From positions 1 through 64,000 of the forward strand of contig JABAQQ010000005.1 of NCBI GenBank assembly GCA_019187225.1: a DNA stretch of 64,000 bases. Reading direction: 5' to 3'. Origin of the DNA: Saprospiraceae bacterium. Its GTDB lineage: Bacteria > Bacteroidota > Bacteroidia > Chitinophagales > Saprospiraceae. A program made the translations under genes and the position numbers. The notes beneath the pieces were generated by a model, which was not told the DNA's origin, searched no databases, and saw nothing but the letters and a program-made list of their open reading frames with translations. Shown here piece after piece: positions 24,330-33,606 of this stretch. The first letter of the stretch is position 1; every line of letters begins with the position of its first letter.

Positions 24330-25781
24330 ATGTCAAAAAAAAATAACGCGCCCCTTCGGGAAACGCATACCAACAAGGTTTTTCAGACGCTTCAGTTTCT
24401 CGACCATGCCGAGCGAAAGCGTCTGGGAAAATACCTGAATTCGCCGTATTTCAACCAAAGCAGGACGCTCGCCCAACTGGGCGAAATACTGCTCGATCAC
24501 ATTGAAAAAGAAAAAAACGGTTTCGACCGCAAATCAGTGTGGCAAAAACTCTTTCCCGGCGAAGTGTATGACGACGTGAACTTCCGGAAATATTGTTCCG
24601 ACCTGCTCAAACAGGTGGAAGGTTTTATGGCGCAGGAAACGATGAACCAGGACGAATCACGGCATGCCATTGATGTGCTCGATTTCGTGGTTCGCCGGAA
24701 AATTGAGCCATTGTTCAGCAGCGCTTTAAGACAGGCACGTCATGACATCGGTAAAACGCCGTACCGCACACTCGATTACTATAAAAAATCATATACCATT
24801 GAGCGGATTTATTATTCCATGATGGACTTCGATGTGAAAGTGAATGTCCGCGCCAACATCGAAGAGATATCGGAAAACCTCGATATTTTCTATTGGATTG
24901 AAAAACTGAAACTATTTAGTTCCGTATTGAGCCAGCAGAGGACCGGCAATTACAAATATGAAATAGGCTTTGGCGACGAAATACTGGCCTATCTTCATAA
25001 TTTTCCCATAGAGAATATCCCGGAACTTGCCATATATTACCATTCGTTCCTTACCCTGAAGGAGGAAGACAACCTGAACCACTATTACAATTTAAGAAGC
25101 CTTCTCGACAAGTATGGTTCTTCTATGCCTCAAAAAGAAGCAATTGAGTTGTTCGACTCCGCCCTTCACTATTGCACCGGCAAGCTGAATAAAGGAAACA
25201 AGGTTTTTTTACAGGAATATTTTGACTTGTTTGAAGGCGCTATCAACAAAGGCATTTTCATTGTGAACGGCGAATTGGCGCCCTGGAGGTTTAATAACAT
25301 AATAGGAGTGGCATTGGGATTGGGGAAAATAGAATGGACTGAAAAATTTGTGGAAGAATATCACAAGACTTTGCCATATGAATCCAGGGACAATATTTAC
25401 ACCTTCAACCTGGCCCGCGTGTATCGTTTTCAGGGGAACTATGAAAAGGTGCTCGATTTGCTGAAAAATATTGAATATGAGGACATAGGATACAACCTTT
25501 TAAGCAAGGTCATGCTGACCATGTCTTATTACGAACTGGATGCCCACGATGCGCTCGACTCCTTCACCGAATCCTTCCGCGTTTTCCTCAACCGCCACAA
25601 AAACATCCCCCAGCAACGGCGGAGGAGCTACCTCAACCTGCTCAAATTCGTCCGGCGTCTCACCCGCATCGTGCCCGGCGATAAGGCCGCCATCGAAAAA
25701 CTCCGCGAAGAAATCAGCCGGGAAAAAGCATCTACCGTCAACCACGAGTGGCTGCTGGAAAAACTGGCCGCGCTGGAGTAA
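24330..25781 (+). CDS. hypothetical helical protein, possibly TPR-like
   Basis: This 483-residue cytoplasmic protein has no signal peptide or membrane segment. It is almost entirely helical, with a TPR-like look (for example YTFNLARVYRFQGNYEKVLDLLKNIEYED near 365-393). The N-terminal part FQTLQFLDHAERKRLGKYLNSPYFNQS resembles a family of paralogues I associate with Saprospiria-type genomes; that is recollection rather than proof. A TATCTTTG box stands at 24236-24243, 87 bases upstream of the ATG. It lies upstream of another unknown gene on the same strand, 68 bases apart. Confidence 0.7.
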   Translation: MSKKNNAPLRETHTNKVFQTLQFLDHAERKRLGKYLNSPYFNQSRTLAQLGEILLDHIEKEKNGFDRKSVWQKLFPGEVYDDVNFRKYCSDLLKQVEGFMAQETMNQDESRHAIDVLDFVVRRKIEPLFSSALRQARHDIGKTPYRTLDYYKKSYTIERIYYSMMDFDVKVNVRANIEEISENLDIFYWIEKLKLFSSVLSQQRTGNYKYEIGFGDEILAYLHNFPIENIPELAIYYHSFLTLKEEDNLNHYYNLRSLLDKYGSSMPQKEAIELFDSALHYCTGKLNKGNKVFLQEYFDLFEGAINKGIFIVNGELAPWRFNNIIGVALGLGKIEWTEKFVEEYHKTLPYESRDNIYTFNLARVYRFQGNYEKVLDLLKNIEYEDIGYNLLSKVMLTMSYYELDAHDALDSFTESFRVFLNRHKNIPQQRRRSYLNLLKFVRRLTRIVPGDKAAIEKLREEISREKASTVNHEWLLEKLAALE

Positions 25782-25849
25782 ACCGGCTATGACAATTTTT
25801 TGAGGTATCACAGCGTTTTTAGCCCGTCTTTTTCAGCCGCTGAGAATTC

Positions 25850-26806
25850 ATGTCATTGAAAATCAAAACATTCGCATTTATTATCTGTCTGATTGCCGGA
25901 ACTGCCGCTCAGGCCCAGCATAAAAATAAAAAAACGGCAACACTATCTCCCGAAGCACTCGAACGGCTGCATACGGGTGAAGACACGCTGGCCTTGCTGG
26001 CATATGCCGTTGTGAATGACTCCATCGAGCAGGAACGTTTCGCAGCCTGCCGGGTACTCATCCAGACACTGGTGCGCACCCTGAAAGTCGAAAATTCTTT
26101 CCAATACCGCTTCGACCGGCTCAAAAGCATCTCCATCCTCGCTCCGCCAGACAGCAGTTTCCGCATTTTTACCTGGCAGTTGTTTGTCAACGACTCCACT
26201 TACCGCTACTATGGAGCTATCCAAATGAACAGCCCGGAACTGAAACTTTTCCCGCTCATTGACCGCAGCGACGAACTCGACGATCGCCCCGTGTACGAAG
26301 CGCTGCCACCCGAACGCTGGTACGGCGCTCTGTACTATACATTGCGCCAGTTCGACACCAAAGAGGGCCGGAAATATCTCTTGTGCGGCTATGATGCCTA
26401 TTCTTTTTTTGAAAAAAGAAAAGTGATCGAAGTACTGGGTTTCGACACTGCAGGCAAGCCCGTTTTCGGCGCGCCGGTATTTGACAAACCCGGTGCTAAA
26501 ACGGAGGAATTGCGGATGATCTTCGAATATTCCGCCGAAGCGTCGGTGCGCGTCAACTGGGACGAACAATATCAATTGATCCTCTTCGACCACCTGATCC
26601 CCTGGCCGAGCCCGTTCGGACGCGGCATTTCGCAGGTACCCGACGGAAGTTACGACGGCCTCCGCTTCGAAAAGGGCCGCTGGAAATTTATTGACAAAGT
26701 ATTCAACGATGTGCAGGAAGAGGCGCCGCGCCCCGAACCGGTGCTGGATGCCCGGCAGGACAAAGACATCATGGGCAAGGATAAGAAGCGCAAAAAGGGC
26801 CGGTAA
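25850..26806 (+). CDS. secreted protein of unknown function
   Basis: This 318-residue protein has a clear signal peptide (FAFIICLIAGTAAQAQ, cleaved near residue 23) and a very basic C-terminus (KDKKRKKGR). The mature part alternates predicted helix and beta strand, with recognisable stretches such as YLLCGYDAYSFFEKRKVIEVLGFD and YDGLRFEKGRWKFIDKVFND. No enzymatic motif is visible, and I cannot name the family. It ends 4 bases before the convergent fmt stop codon, so the two transcripts must overlap. Confidence 0.75.
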   Translation: MSLKIKTFAFIICLIAGTAAQAQHKNKKTATLSPEALERLHTGEDTLALLAYAVVNDSIEQERFAACRVLIQTLVRTLKVENSFQYRFDRLKSISILAPPDSSFRIFTWQLFVNDSTYRYYGAIQMNSPELKLFPLIDRSDELDDRPVYEALPPERWYGALYYTLRQFDTKEGRKYLLCGYDAYSFFEKRKVIEVLGFDTAGKPVFGAPVFDKPGAKTEELRMIFEYSAEASVRVNWDEQYQLILFDHLIPWPSPFGRGISQVPDGSYDGLRFEKGRWKFIDKVFNDVQEEAPRPEPVLDARQDKDIMGKDKKRKKGR

Positions 26807-26810
26807 GTAA

Positions 26811-27725
26811 CTACGCACCGCTGCCGATCCGGTATCCGTTGAGAAAATCCCGGACATTCATGCGCCGCTTGCCTTCCATCTGGAGTTCCAAAACGTGTAC
26901 GAAGCCGTCCTGCGTACTGACCTTCAGATAATTTCTGCCATCGGAAAAAAATTGTCCCGGCGGCAGCGACACAGCTGCTTCCTCTTTCGCGCTGCGCAAT
27001 ATCTTCAGCGTTTTTCCGTCCAGTTCCGTCCAGGCGCCCGGATAAGGGCTGAGACCGCGAATAAAATTGTGAACAACTGCAGTCGGCTGCGCAAAGTCAA
27101 TCCTGCAGGTTTCGGTAAAAATTTTAGGCGCGTGCGACGCCAGTGCATCGGTTTGCGGAACCTGTTTCGCTTCCCCCCTTTCAAGGGCGCGCACTGATTT
27201 CAGCACCAGCGACGCCCCGGCCCGCATCATGCGGTCGTGCAACTCGCCCGCCGTTTCATTTTCACCGATGGAGATTCGTTCCTGAAAAAGCAGATCGCCC
27301 GTGTCAATTTCGTGTTTCAGCAGAAAAGTCGTCAGGCCGGTCTCCTTTTCTCCGTTGATGATCGCCCAGTTGATGGGCGCCGCGCCGCGATATTTGGGCA
27401 GGAGGGAAGCGTGCAGGTTCATCGTGCCGAGCGGGGGCATGCTCCACACCACTTCGGGCAACATCCGGAACGCCACCACGACCTGCAAATCGGCTTGCAA
27501 TGCGCGCAAATCTTCCAAAAAACCGGGATTCTTCAATTTTTCCGGCTGCAACACCCGCACCCCCCGCGCTATGGCGCATCGTTTGACTGCCGGCACCTGC
27601 ACACCGTGCCGGCCGCCGGGTTTGTCCGGGGCAGTGACGACGGCAGGGACATCGTAACCGTTGTCTAATAGTATTTCGAGCGACGGCACCGCAAATTCAG
27701 GCGTGCCCATGAAAATGATCTTCAC
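26811..27725 (-). CDS. fmt: methionyl-tRNA formyltransferase
   Basis: Fmt formylates initiator Met-tRNA with 10-formyl-tetrahydrofolate. At 304 residues it matches the family length. The N-terminal catalytic domain opens MKIIFMGTPEFAVPSLEIL. It contains NLHASLLPKYRGAAPINWAI near 102-121, including the conserved Asn, His and the SLLPxYRG loop, and IDTGDLLFQ near 141-149. The C-terminal OB-like domain has the usual PYPGAWTELDGK and YRIGSG end. It is a single gene here, without def next to it. Confidence 0.97.
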   Translation of the reverse strand: MKIIFMGTPEFAVPSLEILLDNGYDVPAVVTAPDKPGGRHGVQVPAVKRCAIARGVRVLQPEKLKNPGFLEDLRALQADLQVVVAFRMLPEVVWSMPPLGTMNLHASLLPKYRGAAPINWAIINGEKETGLTTFLLKHEIDTGDLLFQERISIGENETAGELHDRMMRAGASLVLKSVRALERGEAKQVPQTDALASHAPKIFTETCRIDFAQPTAVVHNFIRGLSPYPGAWTELDGKTLKILRSAKEEAAVSLPPGQFFSDGRNYLKVSTQDGFVHVLELQMEGKRRMNVRDFLNGYRIGSGA

Positions 27726-27878
27726 CTTAATATAAGGTTTGATGTTGTTGGATGAGATAGAGGCTCAAAGTTCCATAACTTTTTTCAGAGTGTCCGGACA
27801 GACTGATTTTCTATGTGCGAATGGGAATTTTCATGTAGGTTTGTTCAATCAAAATGGTACGAAACCAACTGACAGGCA

Positions 27879-29414
27879 ATGAGAAACTTACATTTTCACC
27901 CAATTCATTTGTCACCCCTGTTGTTTTTTCTGGCAACTGTTGTTGCAGCGCAGACCCCTATCGAGGGTTATGTTTTTGAGGAAAACAACCGGGGATACCT
28001 GCGGCAGGTAAAAGTGATGATCCTGGAATTACCCGCTAACATCGTCCGGGCCGATACCTTCACCGGCAACGACGGTCGTTTTGCCGCCGTTTTGCCGCCC
28101 GGCGAATACCGCGTGGTAGCGCATAAGGATATTTTTTTCGACCACGAACAAACGTTCAAAGTGGCCGGCGAGAAAGTATTTCTCACAGTAGAGATGAAAC
28201 GAAGACCCGGTTACCTCTTCGACGTGACGGTCGCCGAAGCCCGCGAAAACCCCGAACTGGTGGTAGATGCAGTGCAGGGCGCATGGATTGAAATCTACAA
28301 CCGAACGCAGGGTCGCCCCGAACTGGTGCTGCAAAATCATCCGAACGCTTTTTTCCAGCACACTTTCGAGCGGGGCAACCACTACACCATTCTCATTCGC
28401 AGACCCGGTTTTATCGCCAAACGCATCGAAGTGTACGTGAACGTAAAGGGATGTATCCTTTGTGTGGATGGCGTTGCATCGCTTACGCCGGGTGTCACGG
28501 AAAACCTGACTGCAGGTAACGAACTGGGTACCTTGCTGGCCAATATCGAGCTGGATCGCGCCAAGCTCGACAAACGCATTCAAATCCAGAACATTTACTA
28601 CGACTTCGATAAATGGGATATCCGCCCCGACGCCGCCGAACGCCTCGACAAAGTGGTCACCTTGATGAAGGACAATCCCGGGCTCTCCGTGGAACTCGGC
28701 TCGCACACCGATTGCCGCGGCAATGACGACTACAACATGACGCTTTCCGGCAAACGCGCCGCCTCCGCTGTCGCCTACATCATCAGCGAAGGTGTGGACA
28801 GCGCCCGCATCACTTCCAAAGGTTACGGTGAAAGCCAGTTGGTGAACCGGTGCCGCAACGGGGTGGAATGCAGCGAAGAAGAACACCAGCAAAATCGCCG
28901 CACCGAATTGCGCATCACAGGTATATCGGGCGATTCTTTGGAATACCTGCGCTGGCCCAGCCTGGAACAGATCGTCGAACAGGAAGAACGGGACAAGGCC
29001 GCCAAAGCCCGCAAAGCGGATCAAAACGCCCGCAACAGACAACTGCCCGAAGCCAATAATTCGGTGCCGCTGCCGGAATTCAAACCCGGCGCCCAACCGG
29101 AAGCGAATATGATTTCTCAGGAACGCGGCGGCAGCGTGCCGTTCGTTCCGCAAGCCATGCTGGCCAATTTCAGCGGTTATGCGATCGAAATTGCGCGTTC
29201 CGAACGGGCGCTTACTGCCGACCGCGATTCTATCCTGAGCCAATATCAACCGGTATATATGCGGCGCGAAACCGATAAAATGTACTGTTATTTTATCGGT
29301 GAATTCACGAATGCGGATGCAGCCCGAGACTTTTTGAAAAACACAGCCTTGCCTCTGTTTCCCGGCGCGCGACTGGCGGAGTTTGTAAAAGGTAAAAAGA
29401 CTTATATCAAGTAA
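27879..29414 (+). CDS. OmpA-family outer-membrane protein
   Basis: This 511-residue protein is exported by a signal peptide ending near VVAAQT (about 26). An N-terminal carboxypeptidase-regulatory-like beta domain (IEGYVFEENN, about 27-110) comes first, then a middle region with a second such domain. The OmpA domain that binds peptidoglycan is at about 235-345: IYYDFDKWDIRPDAAERL, ELGSHTDCRGNDDYNMTLSGKRA and KGYGESQLVN are its hallmarks. The last 70 residues (YMRRETDKMYCYFIGEF, FPGARLAEFV) look SPOR-like. The product probably links the outer membrane to the cell wall. It lies 9 bases before the lipase-like gene and is likely cotranscribed with it. Confidence 0.9.
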   Translation: MRNLHFHPIHLSPLLFFLATVVAAQTPIEGYVFEENNRGYLRQVKVMILELPANIVRADTFTGNDGRFAAVLPPGEYRVVAHKDIFFDHEQTFKVAGEKVFLTVEMKRRPGYLFDVTVAEARENPELVVDAVQGAWIEIYNRTQGRPELVLQNHPNAFFQHTFERGNHYTILIRRPGFIAKRIEVYVNVKGCILCVDGVASLTPGVTENLTAGNELGTLLANIELDRAKLDKRIQIQNIYYDFDKWDIRPDAAERLDKVVTLMKDNPGLSVELGSHTDCRGNDDYNMTLSGKRAASAVAYIISEGVDSARITSKGYGESQLVNRCRNGVECSEEEHQQNRRTELRITGISGDSLEYLRWPSLEQIVEQEERDKAAKARKADQNARNRQLPEANNSVPLPEFKPGAQPEANMISQERGGSVPFVPQAMLANFSGYAIEIARSERALTADRDSILSQYQPVYMRRETDKMYCYFIGEFTNADAARDFLKNTALPLFPGARLAEFVKGKKTYIK

Positions 29415-29423
29415 TCTCTGACA

Positions 29424-30254
29424 ATGAACGAATTATCCTGGAAAAACGGCGAAGATTTGCGTCTTTTTGCCGCCGAATGGCCAGTACAAAACCCCAAAGC
29501 CGTCATCGCGCTCGTGCACGGGCAGGGCGAACACATCGGGCGGTATGCCCACCTCGCCGAATGGTACAACCGCCACGGCATTGCCGTCGTGGGGCTCGAC
29601 CACCAGGGATACGGACGCAGCGAAGGCAAACGTGGTCATGCAAAAAACCTGCAGGTATTGCTCGACGATATAGGCTTGTTGCTGGATGAAACCAGGAAGC
29701 GTTATACGGATGTGCCTTTGTTCCTTTACGGTCACTCGATGGGAGGCGGGCTGGTTTTGAATTACGTTACCCGTCGAAAACCCACACTCACCGGGCTGAT
29801 CGCCACAGGCCCCTGGATCCGGCTGGCGTTTGAAGCGCCCGCCATCAAAGTCCTGGCAGGTAAAATTTTGCGAAAGATATTTCCTGCACTTACCTTGCCG
29901 ACGGGTTTGGATGTCCGTTTCCTTTCGCGCGATCAGACCGTTGTGCAAGCTTACCAGAACGACCCACTGGTGCACGACCGGCTCAGCACCGCCGCGGGTA
30001 TCGCTTTGCTGGAGGGCGCCGAATGGCTCGATCGCTTTGAAGGCGCTGTTTCCATGCCGGTGCTACTCCAGCACGGCGGGGCCGACCAGATCACGTCTCC
30101 AGCGGCCACGCGGGCATTTTCAGACCGCGTGACGGGTAATGTATTGCACCGCGAATGGCAGGGATTGTTCCACGAAATCCACAATGAAAAAGAACAGGAG
30201 GAAGTGTTTGAATACACCCTGAATTGGATGGAACGGGTCCTGGAACTGTCCTGA
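29424..30254 (+). CDS. alpha/beta hydrolase, monoacylglycerol-lipase-like
   Basis: This 276-residue serine hydrolase has no signal peptide. The nucleophile elbow is GHSMGG (103-108, Ser105), and the oxyanion segment is ALVHGQGEHIGRYAHLAEW near 29-47, characteristic of monoacylglycerol lipase and lysophospholipase-like enzymes (Hydrolase_4). The acid and His are expected in HGGADQITSP and LFHEIHNEKE near the end. It may act on membrane lipids. Substrate identity is unknown. A 97-base GGACATT repeat follows the stop codon. Confidence 0.88.
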   Translation: MNELSWKNGEDLRLFAAEWPVQNPKAVIALVHGQGEHIGRYAHLAEWYNRHGIAVVGLDHQGYGRSEGKRGHAKNLQVLLDDIGLLLDETRKRYTDVPLFLYGHSMGGGLVLNYVTRRKPTLTGLIATGPWIRLAFEAPAIKVLAGKILRKIFPALTLPTGLDVRFLSRDQTVVQAYQNDPLVHDRLSTAAGIALLEGAEWLDRFEGAVSMPVLLQHGGADQITSPAATRAFSDRVTGNVLHREWQGLFHEIHNEKEQEEVFEYTLNWMERVLELS

Positions 30255-30258
30255 TGCT

Positions 30259-30355
30259 GACATTGGACATTGGACATTTGACTAAATGATTGGTTGTCAA
30301 TGTCCAATGTCCAATGTCCAATGTCCAATGTCCAATGTATTTTGTCCACATACTT
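30259..30355. repeat. GGACATT palindromic element, copy 1 (left end missing)
   Basis: This region has GACATTGGACATT units on one side, an ATTTGACTAAATGATTGGTTGTC centre and CCAATGTCCAATGT units on the other, ending TTTTGTCCACATACTT. The same plan occurs at 39659-39763 and, inverted, at 50184-50288. This copy lacks the outer AAGTAC end on the left and has expanded ATGTCCA units on the right. Confidence 0.8.
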
Positions 30356-30366
30356 AAATACTGAAA

Positions 30367-31137
30367 ATGAAACACTTATTTAATTTTCATTCGTTTCCAT
30401 TTCCCGCATTTTTGTTATCTGCAACGGGCATCTTTGCATTGCTGCCCAGTTGTTACGGCCAGATCACCGATCCGAAAGCCACCGAAGTATGGGAACCTGA
30501 GCCGCGTGTAGTCACGCCCGGCCAGGGCACGAAACCGCCTTCCGATGCCATTATCCTGTTCCAGGGAATGAACTTTTCCGAGTGGCAAAGCGTGAAAGAT
30601 TCCGGCGACGTGAAATGGTATCGGAACAGCGACAGCAGCACCACGGTGTTGCCGGGCGCCGGCGATATCGTGACGAAACGGGCTTTTGGCGACTGCCAGT
30701 TGCACATCGAATTCCGTACCCCCCCGGTGGTGAAAGGCGAAGGCCAGGGGCGCGGCAACAGCGGCATTTTTCTCCAGGATCGCTACGAAGTGCAGGTGCT
30801 CGACAACTACCAGAACCGCACCTATTCCAACGGCCAGGCCGGCTCCATTTACAAACAAAGCATCCCGCTGGTGAATGCCTGCCGCAAGCCCGGCGAATGG
30901 CAGAGCTACGACATCCTGTATACGGCGCCCCGTTTCAACGCCGACGGTGTGCTGATAACGCCGGCACACATCACTGTTATTCAAAACGGCATTGTCGTTC
31001 AATTGAATACGGAAATAAAAGGGACGACCGAGTATATCGGTTTGCCCAAAAACAAATCGCACGGCAAAGCGCCCATCCGGTTGCAGGATCACGGCGACCT
31101 GGTGAGCTACCGGAATATCTGGATCAGGGAATTGTAG
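30367..31137 (+). CDS. DUF1080 (3-keto-disaccharide hydrolase-like) secreted protein
   Basis: This 256-residue protein carries a signal peptide ([21 protein letters not shown], about 13-33) and a single DUF1080 domain with a concanavalin-like beta-sandwich. DUF1080 proteins include 3-keto-glycoside hydrolases. Family motifs are [13 protein letters not shown] near 60, [12 protein letters not shown] near 112 and [21 protein letters not shown] near 128-148, with the C-terminal [14 protein letters not shown] ending the last strand. A cysteine at PSCYG could mark a lipoprotein, but the lipobox is weak. It converges on the DUF4197 gene, with 24 bases between. Confidence 0.9.
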   Translation: MKHLFNFHSFPFPAFLLSATGIFALLPSCYGQITDPKATEVWEPEPRVVTPGQGTKPPSDAIILFQGMNFSEWQSVKDSGDVKWYRNSDSSTTVLPGAGDIVTKRAFGDCQLHIEFRTPPVVKGEGQGRGNSGIFLQDRYEVQVLDNYQNRTYSNGQAGSIYKQSIPLVNACRKPGEWQSYDILYTAPRFNADGVLITPAHITVIQNGIVVQLNTEIKGTTEYIGLPKNKSHGKAPIRLQDHGDLVSYRNIWIREL

Positions 31138-31161
31138 AATATTAAATCAGCCTCACTGCTA

Positions 31162-31881
31162 CTACTTCCTGTTGCTGTCCTGCTTCGCAAACACCTTTTT
31201 CAGCAGTTCCGTCGTACGCGCTCCTTTGTTGCGGCGTATGTTTTTCTCCTCTTCGGCTATTTTACCGAACAGTCCGTCGAGGGCCTTTTTGGTGACGTAA
31301 TCGTCGAGGTCGTTGTTGACCTTGGTGACCAATGGGATTTTGTTATAGGTATCGGCGGCTTTTTTCCAGAGCGTATTGGCCCCGATTTTTTCTAAAGAGG
31401 CGACGATTTTGGGGTTGAATTTTTCGTAAAGCTGGGCGTTTGTCGTTTTGTTGAGGTAATTGGTGGCAGAATTGTCCGCCCCCATGAGAATGTTCAGCGC
31501 ATCCTGGAACGTCAGTTGGCGGATGGCATTCAGAAAGATCGGCCCGGCTTCATTGGCCGCGTCTTCGGCGCCCCGGTTCATCTTTTCGAGCAATTCGTTC
31601 TCCAGATTCGAGAATCCCGGGACCGACTTGAGTTTGTCCGTCACTTTGCGCACGTCGTCGGGCAGCAGGATCTTGTACGCGCTTTTGAAATAGCCGTCCC
31701 GTTTTGAAAGTGTGTTCACGCCTTTCGTAATGCCGTTGGAAAGCGCTTCTTTGAGCCCTTTGCCGATTTCTTCGGTAGTCGGTTCGGACAGCACGCCCGA
31801 TGCCACTTCCTGGAGCACGTCGCAGGATGAGGTAGCAAAGACAACCGTCAGAAACAGGAAAGAAATGAGTTTTTTATTCAT
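31162..31881 (-). CDS. DUF4197 lipoprotein
   Basis: This 239-residue protein starts MNKKLISFLFLTVVFATSSC, a lipoprotein signal with the lipobox cysteine at about residue 20. The remainder matches DUF4197: IGKGLKEALSNGITKGVNTLSKRDGYF, LLPDDVRKVTDKLKSVPG and GPIFLNAIRQLTFQDALNILMG are its usual segments. The function is unknown. It would be attached to the inner or outer membrane. The start at 31881 was chosen because a longer frame to 32025 lacks a signal peptide and reads through a repeat. It is divergent from bcp. Confidence 0.9.
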   Translation of the reverse strand: MNKKLISFLFLTVVFATSSCDVLQEVASGVLSEPTTEEIGKGLKEALSNGITKGVNTLSKRDGYFKSAYKILLPDDVRKVTDKLKSVPGFSNLENELLEKMNRGAEDAANEAGPIFLNAIRQLTFQDALNILMGADNSATNYLNKTTNAQLYEKFNPKIVASLEKIGANTLWKKAADTYNKIPLVTKVNNDLDDYVTKKALDGLFGKIAEEEKNIRRNKGARTTELLKKVFAKQDSNRK

Positions 31882-31994
31882 AGAGAAAAAGGTTAACGGG
31901 TGAAAATGTCTGAGCGATGAAGCGGCAAGTTTACGCCGACTTCCTGAACAAAACCACACTTCCCCGGTTTTGCTGTCAATTACAATACCATTCG

Positions 31995-32027
31995 CAATCC
32001 GCAATCCGCAATCCGCAATCCGCAATC
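31995..32027. repeat. CCGCAAT short tandem repeat upstream of bcp
   Basis: About four copies of the 7-base unit TCCGCAA sit immediately before the bcp start codon (32031) and between the two divergent genes. The same class of repeat occurs beside many other genes in the window, with a different unit each time. Confidence 0.85.
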
Positions 32028-32030
32028 AAT

Positions 32031-32489
32031 ATGTTCCACTTGAAAGAAGGCGATCCCGCCCCCGATTTTACCGCTCCCAATGAAAAAGGCCAGACCCTGC
32101 GCCTTGCCGACTACAAGGGCAAAAAACTGGTGCTATATTTTTACCCGAAAGACGATACGCCGGGATGCACCGCCGAAGCGTGTAGTCTGCGCGACGGCTA
32201 TGGCTCCTTCCAGGCAAAAGGCTACGAAATCCTCGGCGTCAGCCCCGATTCCGTCAAAAAACACGTCAAATTTCAGGAGAAATACAATCTGCCATTCAAC
32301 CTGTTGGCCGACGAAGATCATTCAGTGGCAACGGCATATGGCGTATGGGGGCCGAAAAAGTTCATGGGGCGCACCTACGACGGCATCCACCGCACCACGT
32401 TCGTGATTGATGAAAAAGGGAAAATCGAACGCATCATCGCAAAGGTAGATACCGAAAATCACGCGGAGCAGGTGTTGGGAGGCAAATGA
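32031..32489 (+). CDS. bcp: thioredoxin-dependent thiol peroxidase (Bcp/PrxQ)
   Basis: This cytoplasmic peroxiredoxin reduces hydrogen peroxide and alkyl hydroperoxides with electrons from thioredoxin. The 152-residue protein has the PrxQ motif YPKDDTPGCTAEACSLRD (38-55), with peroxidatic Cys46 and resolving Cys51, the C-x4-C spacing of atypical two-cysteine PrxQ. LLADEDHSVATAYGVWGPK near 95-113 and RTTFVIDEKGKI near 124-135 follow. The ATG at 32031 directly precedes MFHLKEGDPAPDF, the normal family start. The next gene downstream is a peroxidase on the other strand. Confidence 0.96.
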   Translation: MFHLKEGDPAPDFTAPNEKGQTLRLADYKGKKLVLYFYPKDDTPGCTAEACSLRDGYGSFQAKGYEILGVSPDSVKKHVKFQEKYNLPFNLLADEDHSVATAYGVWGPKKFMGRTYDGIHRTTFVIDEKGKIERIIAKVDTENHAEQVLGGK

Positions 32490-32574
32490 ACATCGAACGG
32501 CTGGCAGGGATTCCCGGTACTGAGGTTAAATCTGCGCAATCAGAAATCCAGCATTCCCTTTTGATGTGCGCCAT

Positions 32575-33504
32575 TCAAAACTGCTCGTCCGTCAGCGCCT
32601 CCAGGAAACTTTTCAGATCGGATTTCTCCTGCGGCGTCAGGCCCAGGGGGCGAGCCAGCAGCGTGTCGCGTCCGATGGAATTGTGGACGAATGCATTCGG
32701 ATTGTCGTAGTAGTCAATTACTTCCTCCAGCGTGCCGAACATGCCATTGTGCATATAAGGCGCGGTCACGGCCACATTGCGCAGGCCCGGCACTTTCATT
32801 TTTCCCAGGTCGGCACTGTCGCGGGTAATGGCAAAGCGGCCGGTGTCATTCAGATCTTTGCCGTTGAACAGGCCGATGTTGCGGAATTCGTCGCCCGTAA
32901 AATCGGGTGAAAAATGGCAATCGAAACACTTTCCCTTGTTCATAAAAATCTCGCGGCCCCGTACGGCGGCTTCACTCATCGGATTGGGTTTGTCCTGCAT
33001 CCAGCGGTCGAAGGGGGTATCGGAGGTTTCCAAAGTACGGATATAAGCGGCCAGCGCGTTGGCCAGCGATCCCATGTCTGCCTGTTTCCCAAAAAGTTGC
33101 TGGAATGCAACGCTGTAATCCCCGCTGCTGCGCAGGCGGCTGGTAACCAGTTCCGGCGTGGCGCGCATCTCCAGCGTGTCCTGTATCGGCATCAACACCT
33201 GCTGTTCCAGCGTGAGCGCCCGGCCGTCGAAGAAGAAATGCTGCCGGGCCGACATGTTGGTAACAGCCGGTGCATTGCGCCGTCCTAAGCGACCTCCCAC
33301 GCCCCGGCTCAGGCGGGCAGTATCGGCAAAAGCGAATTGAGGAATATGACAACTCGCGCAACTCACCGTACTGTCGAGCGACAGAATGGGATCGAAAAAC
33401 AGGCGTTCGCCTAATTTTTCGACCGTTGGGAATGCGCTGTTCGCAAAAGAAAAAAGCAGGGTTGCGAGTGCTGCAAAAACAAAAAATGAGGGCCGGGAAA
33501 TCAT
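32575..33504 (-). CDS. di-heme cytochrome c peroxidase family protein
   Basis: This 309-residue protein is exported by an N-terminal signal (SFFVFAALATLLFSFANS) and would sit in the periplasm. It carries two heme c motifs: CASCH (49-53) and CFDCH (193-197). The MauG/CcpA region PGLRNVAVTAPYMHNGMFGTLEEVIDYYD follows and holds distal ligand residues. The FFDGRALTLEQQVLMPI segment is typical. Substrates could be hydrogen peroxide or another oxidant. The ATG at 33504 was chosen over 33561 because it yields a proper signal peptide. A TACTTTTG box at 33509-33516 lies only 5 bases upstream, implying a leaderless message if used. Confidence 0.93.
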   Translation of the reverse strand: MISRPSFFVFAALATLLFSFANSAFPTVEKLGERLFFDPILSLDSTVSCASCHIPQFAFADTARLSRGVGGRLGRRNAPAVTNMSARQHFFFDGRALTLEQQVLMPIQDTLEMRATPELVTSRLRSSGDYSVAFQQLFGKQADMGSLANALAAYIRTLETSDTPFDRWMQDKPNPMSEAAVRGREIFMNKGKCFDCHFSPDFTGDEFRNIGLFNGKDLNDTGRFAITRDSADLGKMKVPGLRNVAVTAPYMHNGMFGTLEEVIDYYDNPNAFVHNSIGRDTLLARPLGLTPQEKSDLKSFLEALTDEQF

Positions 33505-33554
33505 GCCACAAAAGTAGGTTGTCTGCGTTTTGCCTTCCGGGCTTTTTGGAATTG

Positions 33555-33585
33555 TTTGCATTTCAGTCGAAAAGATTTAATTTTG
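33555..33585 (+). promoter_or_regulatory. Bacteroidota-type promoter (TTTG-N19-TAATTTTG)
   Basis: TTTG at 33555-33558 is followed after exactly 19 bases by TAATTTTG at 33578-33585. This matches the established Bacteroidota -33/-7 arrangement (TTTG N19-21 TAnnTTTG). The ATG of the downstream gene is at 33607, giving a leader of roughly 15 bases. Confidence 0.7.
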
Positions 33586-33606
33586 GGCAACAAAATCCCG
33601 TGTCGC

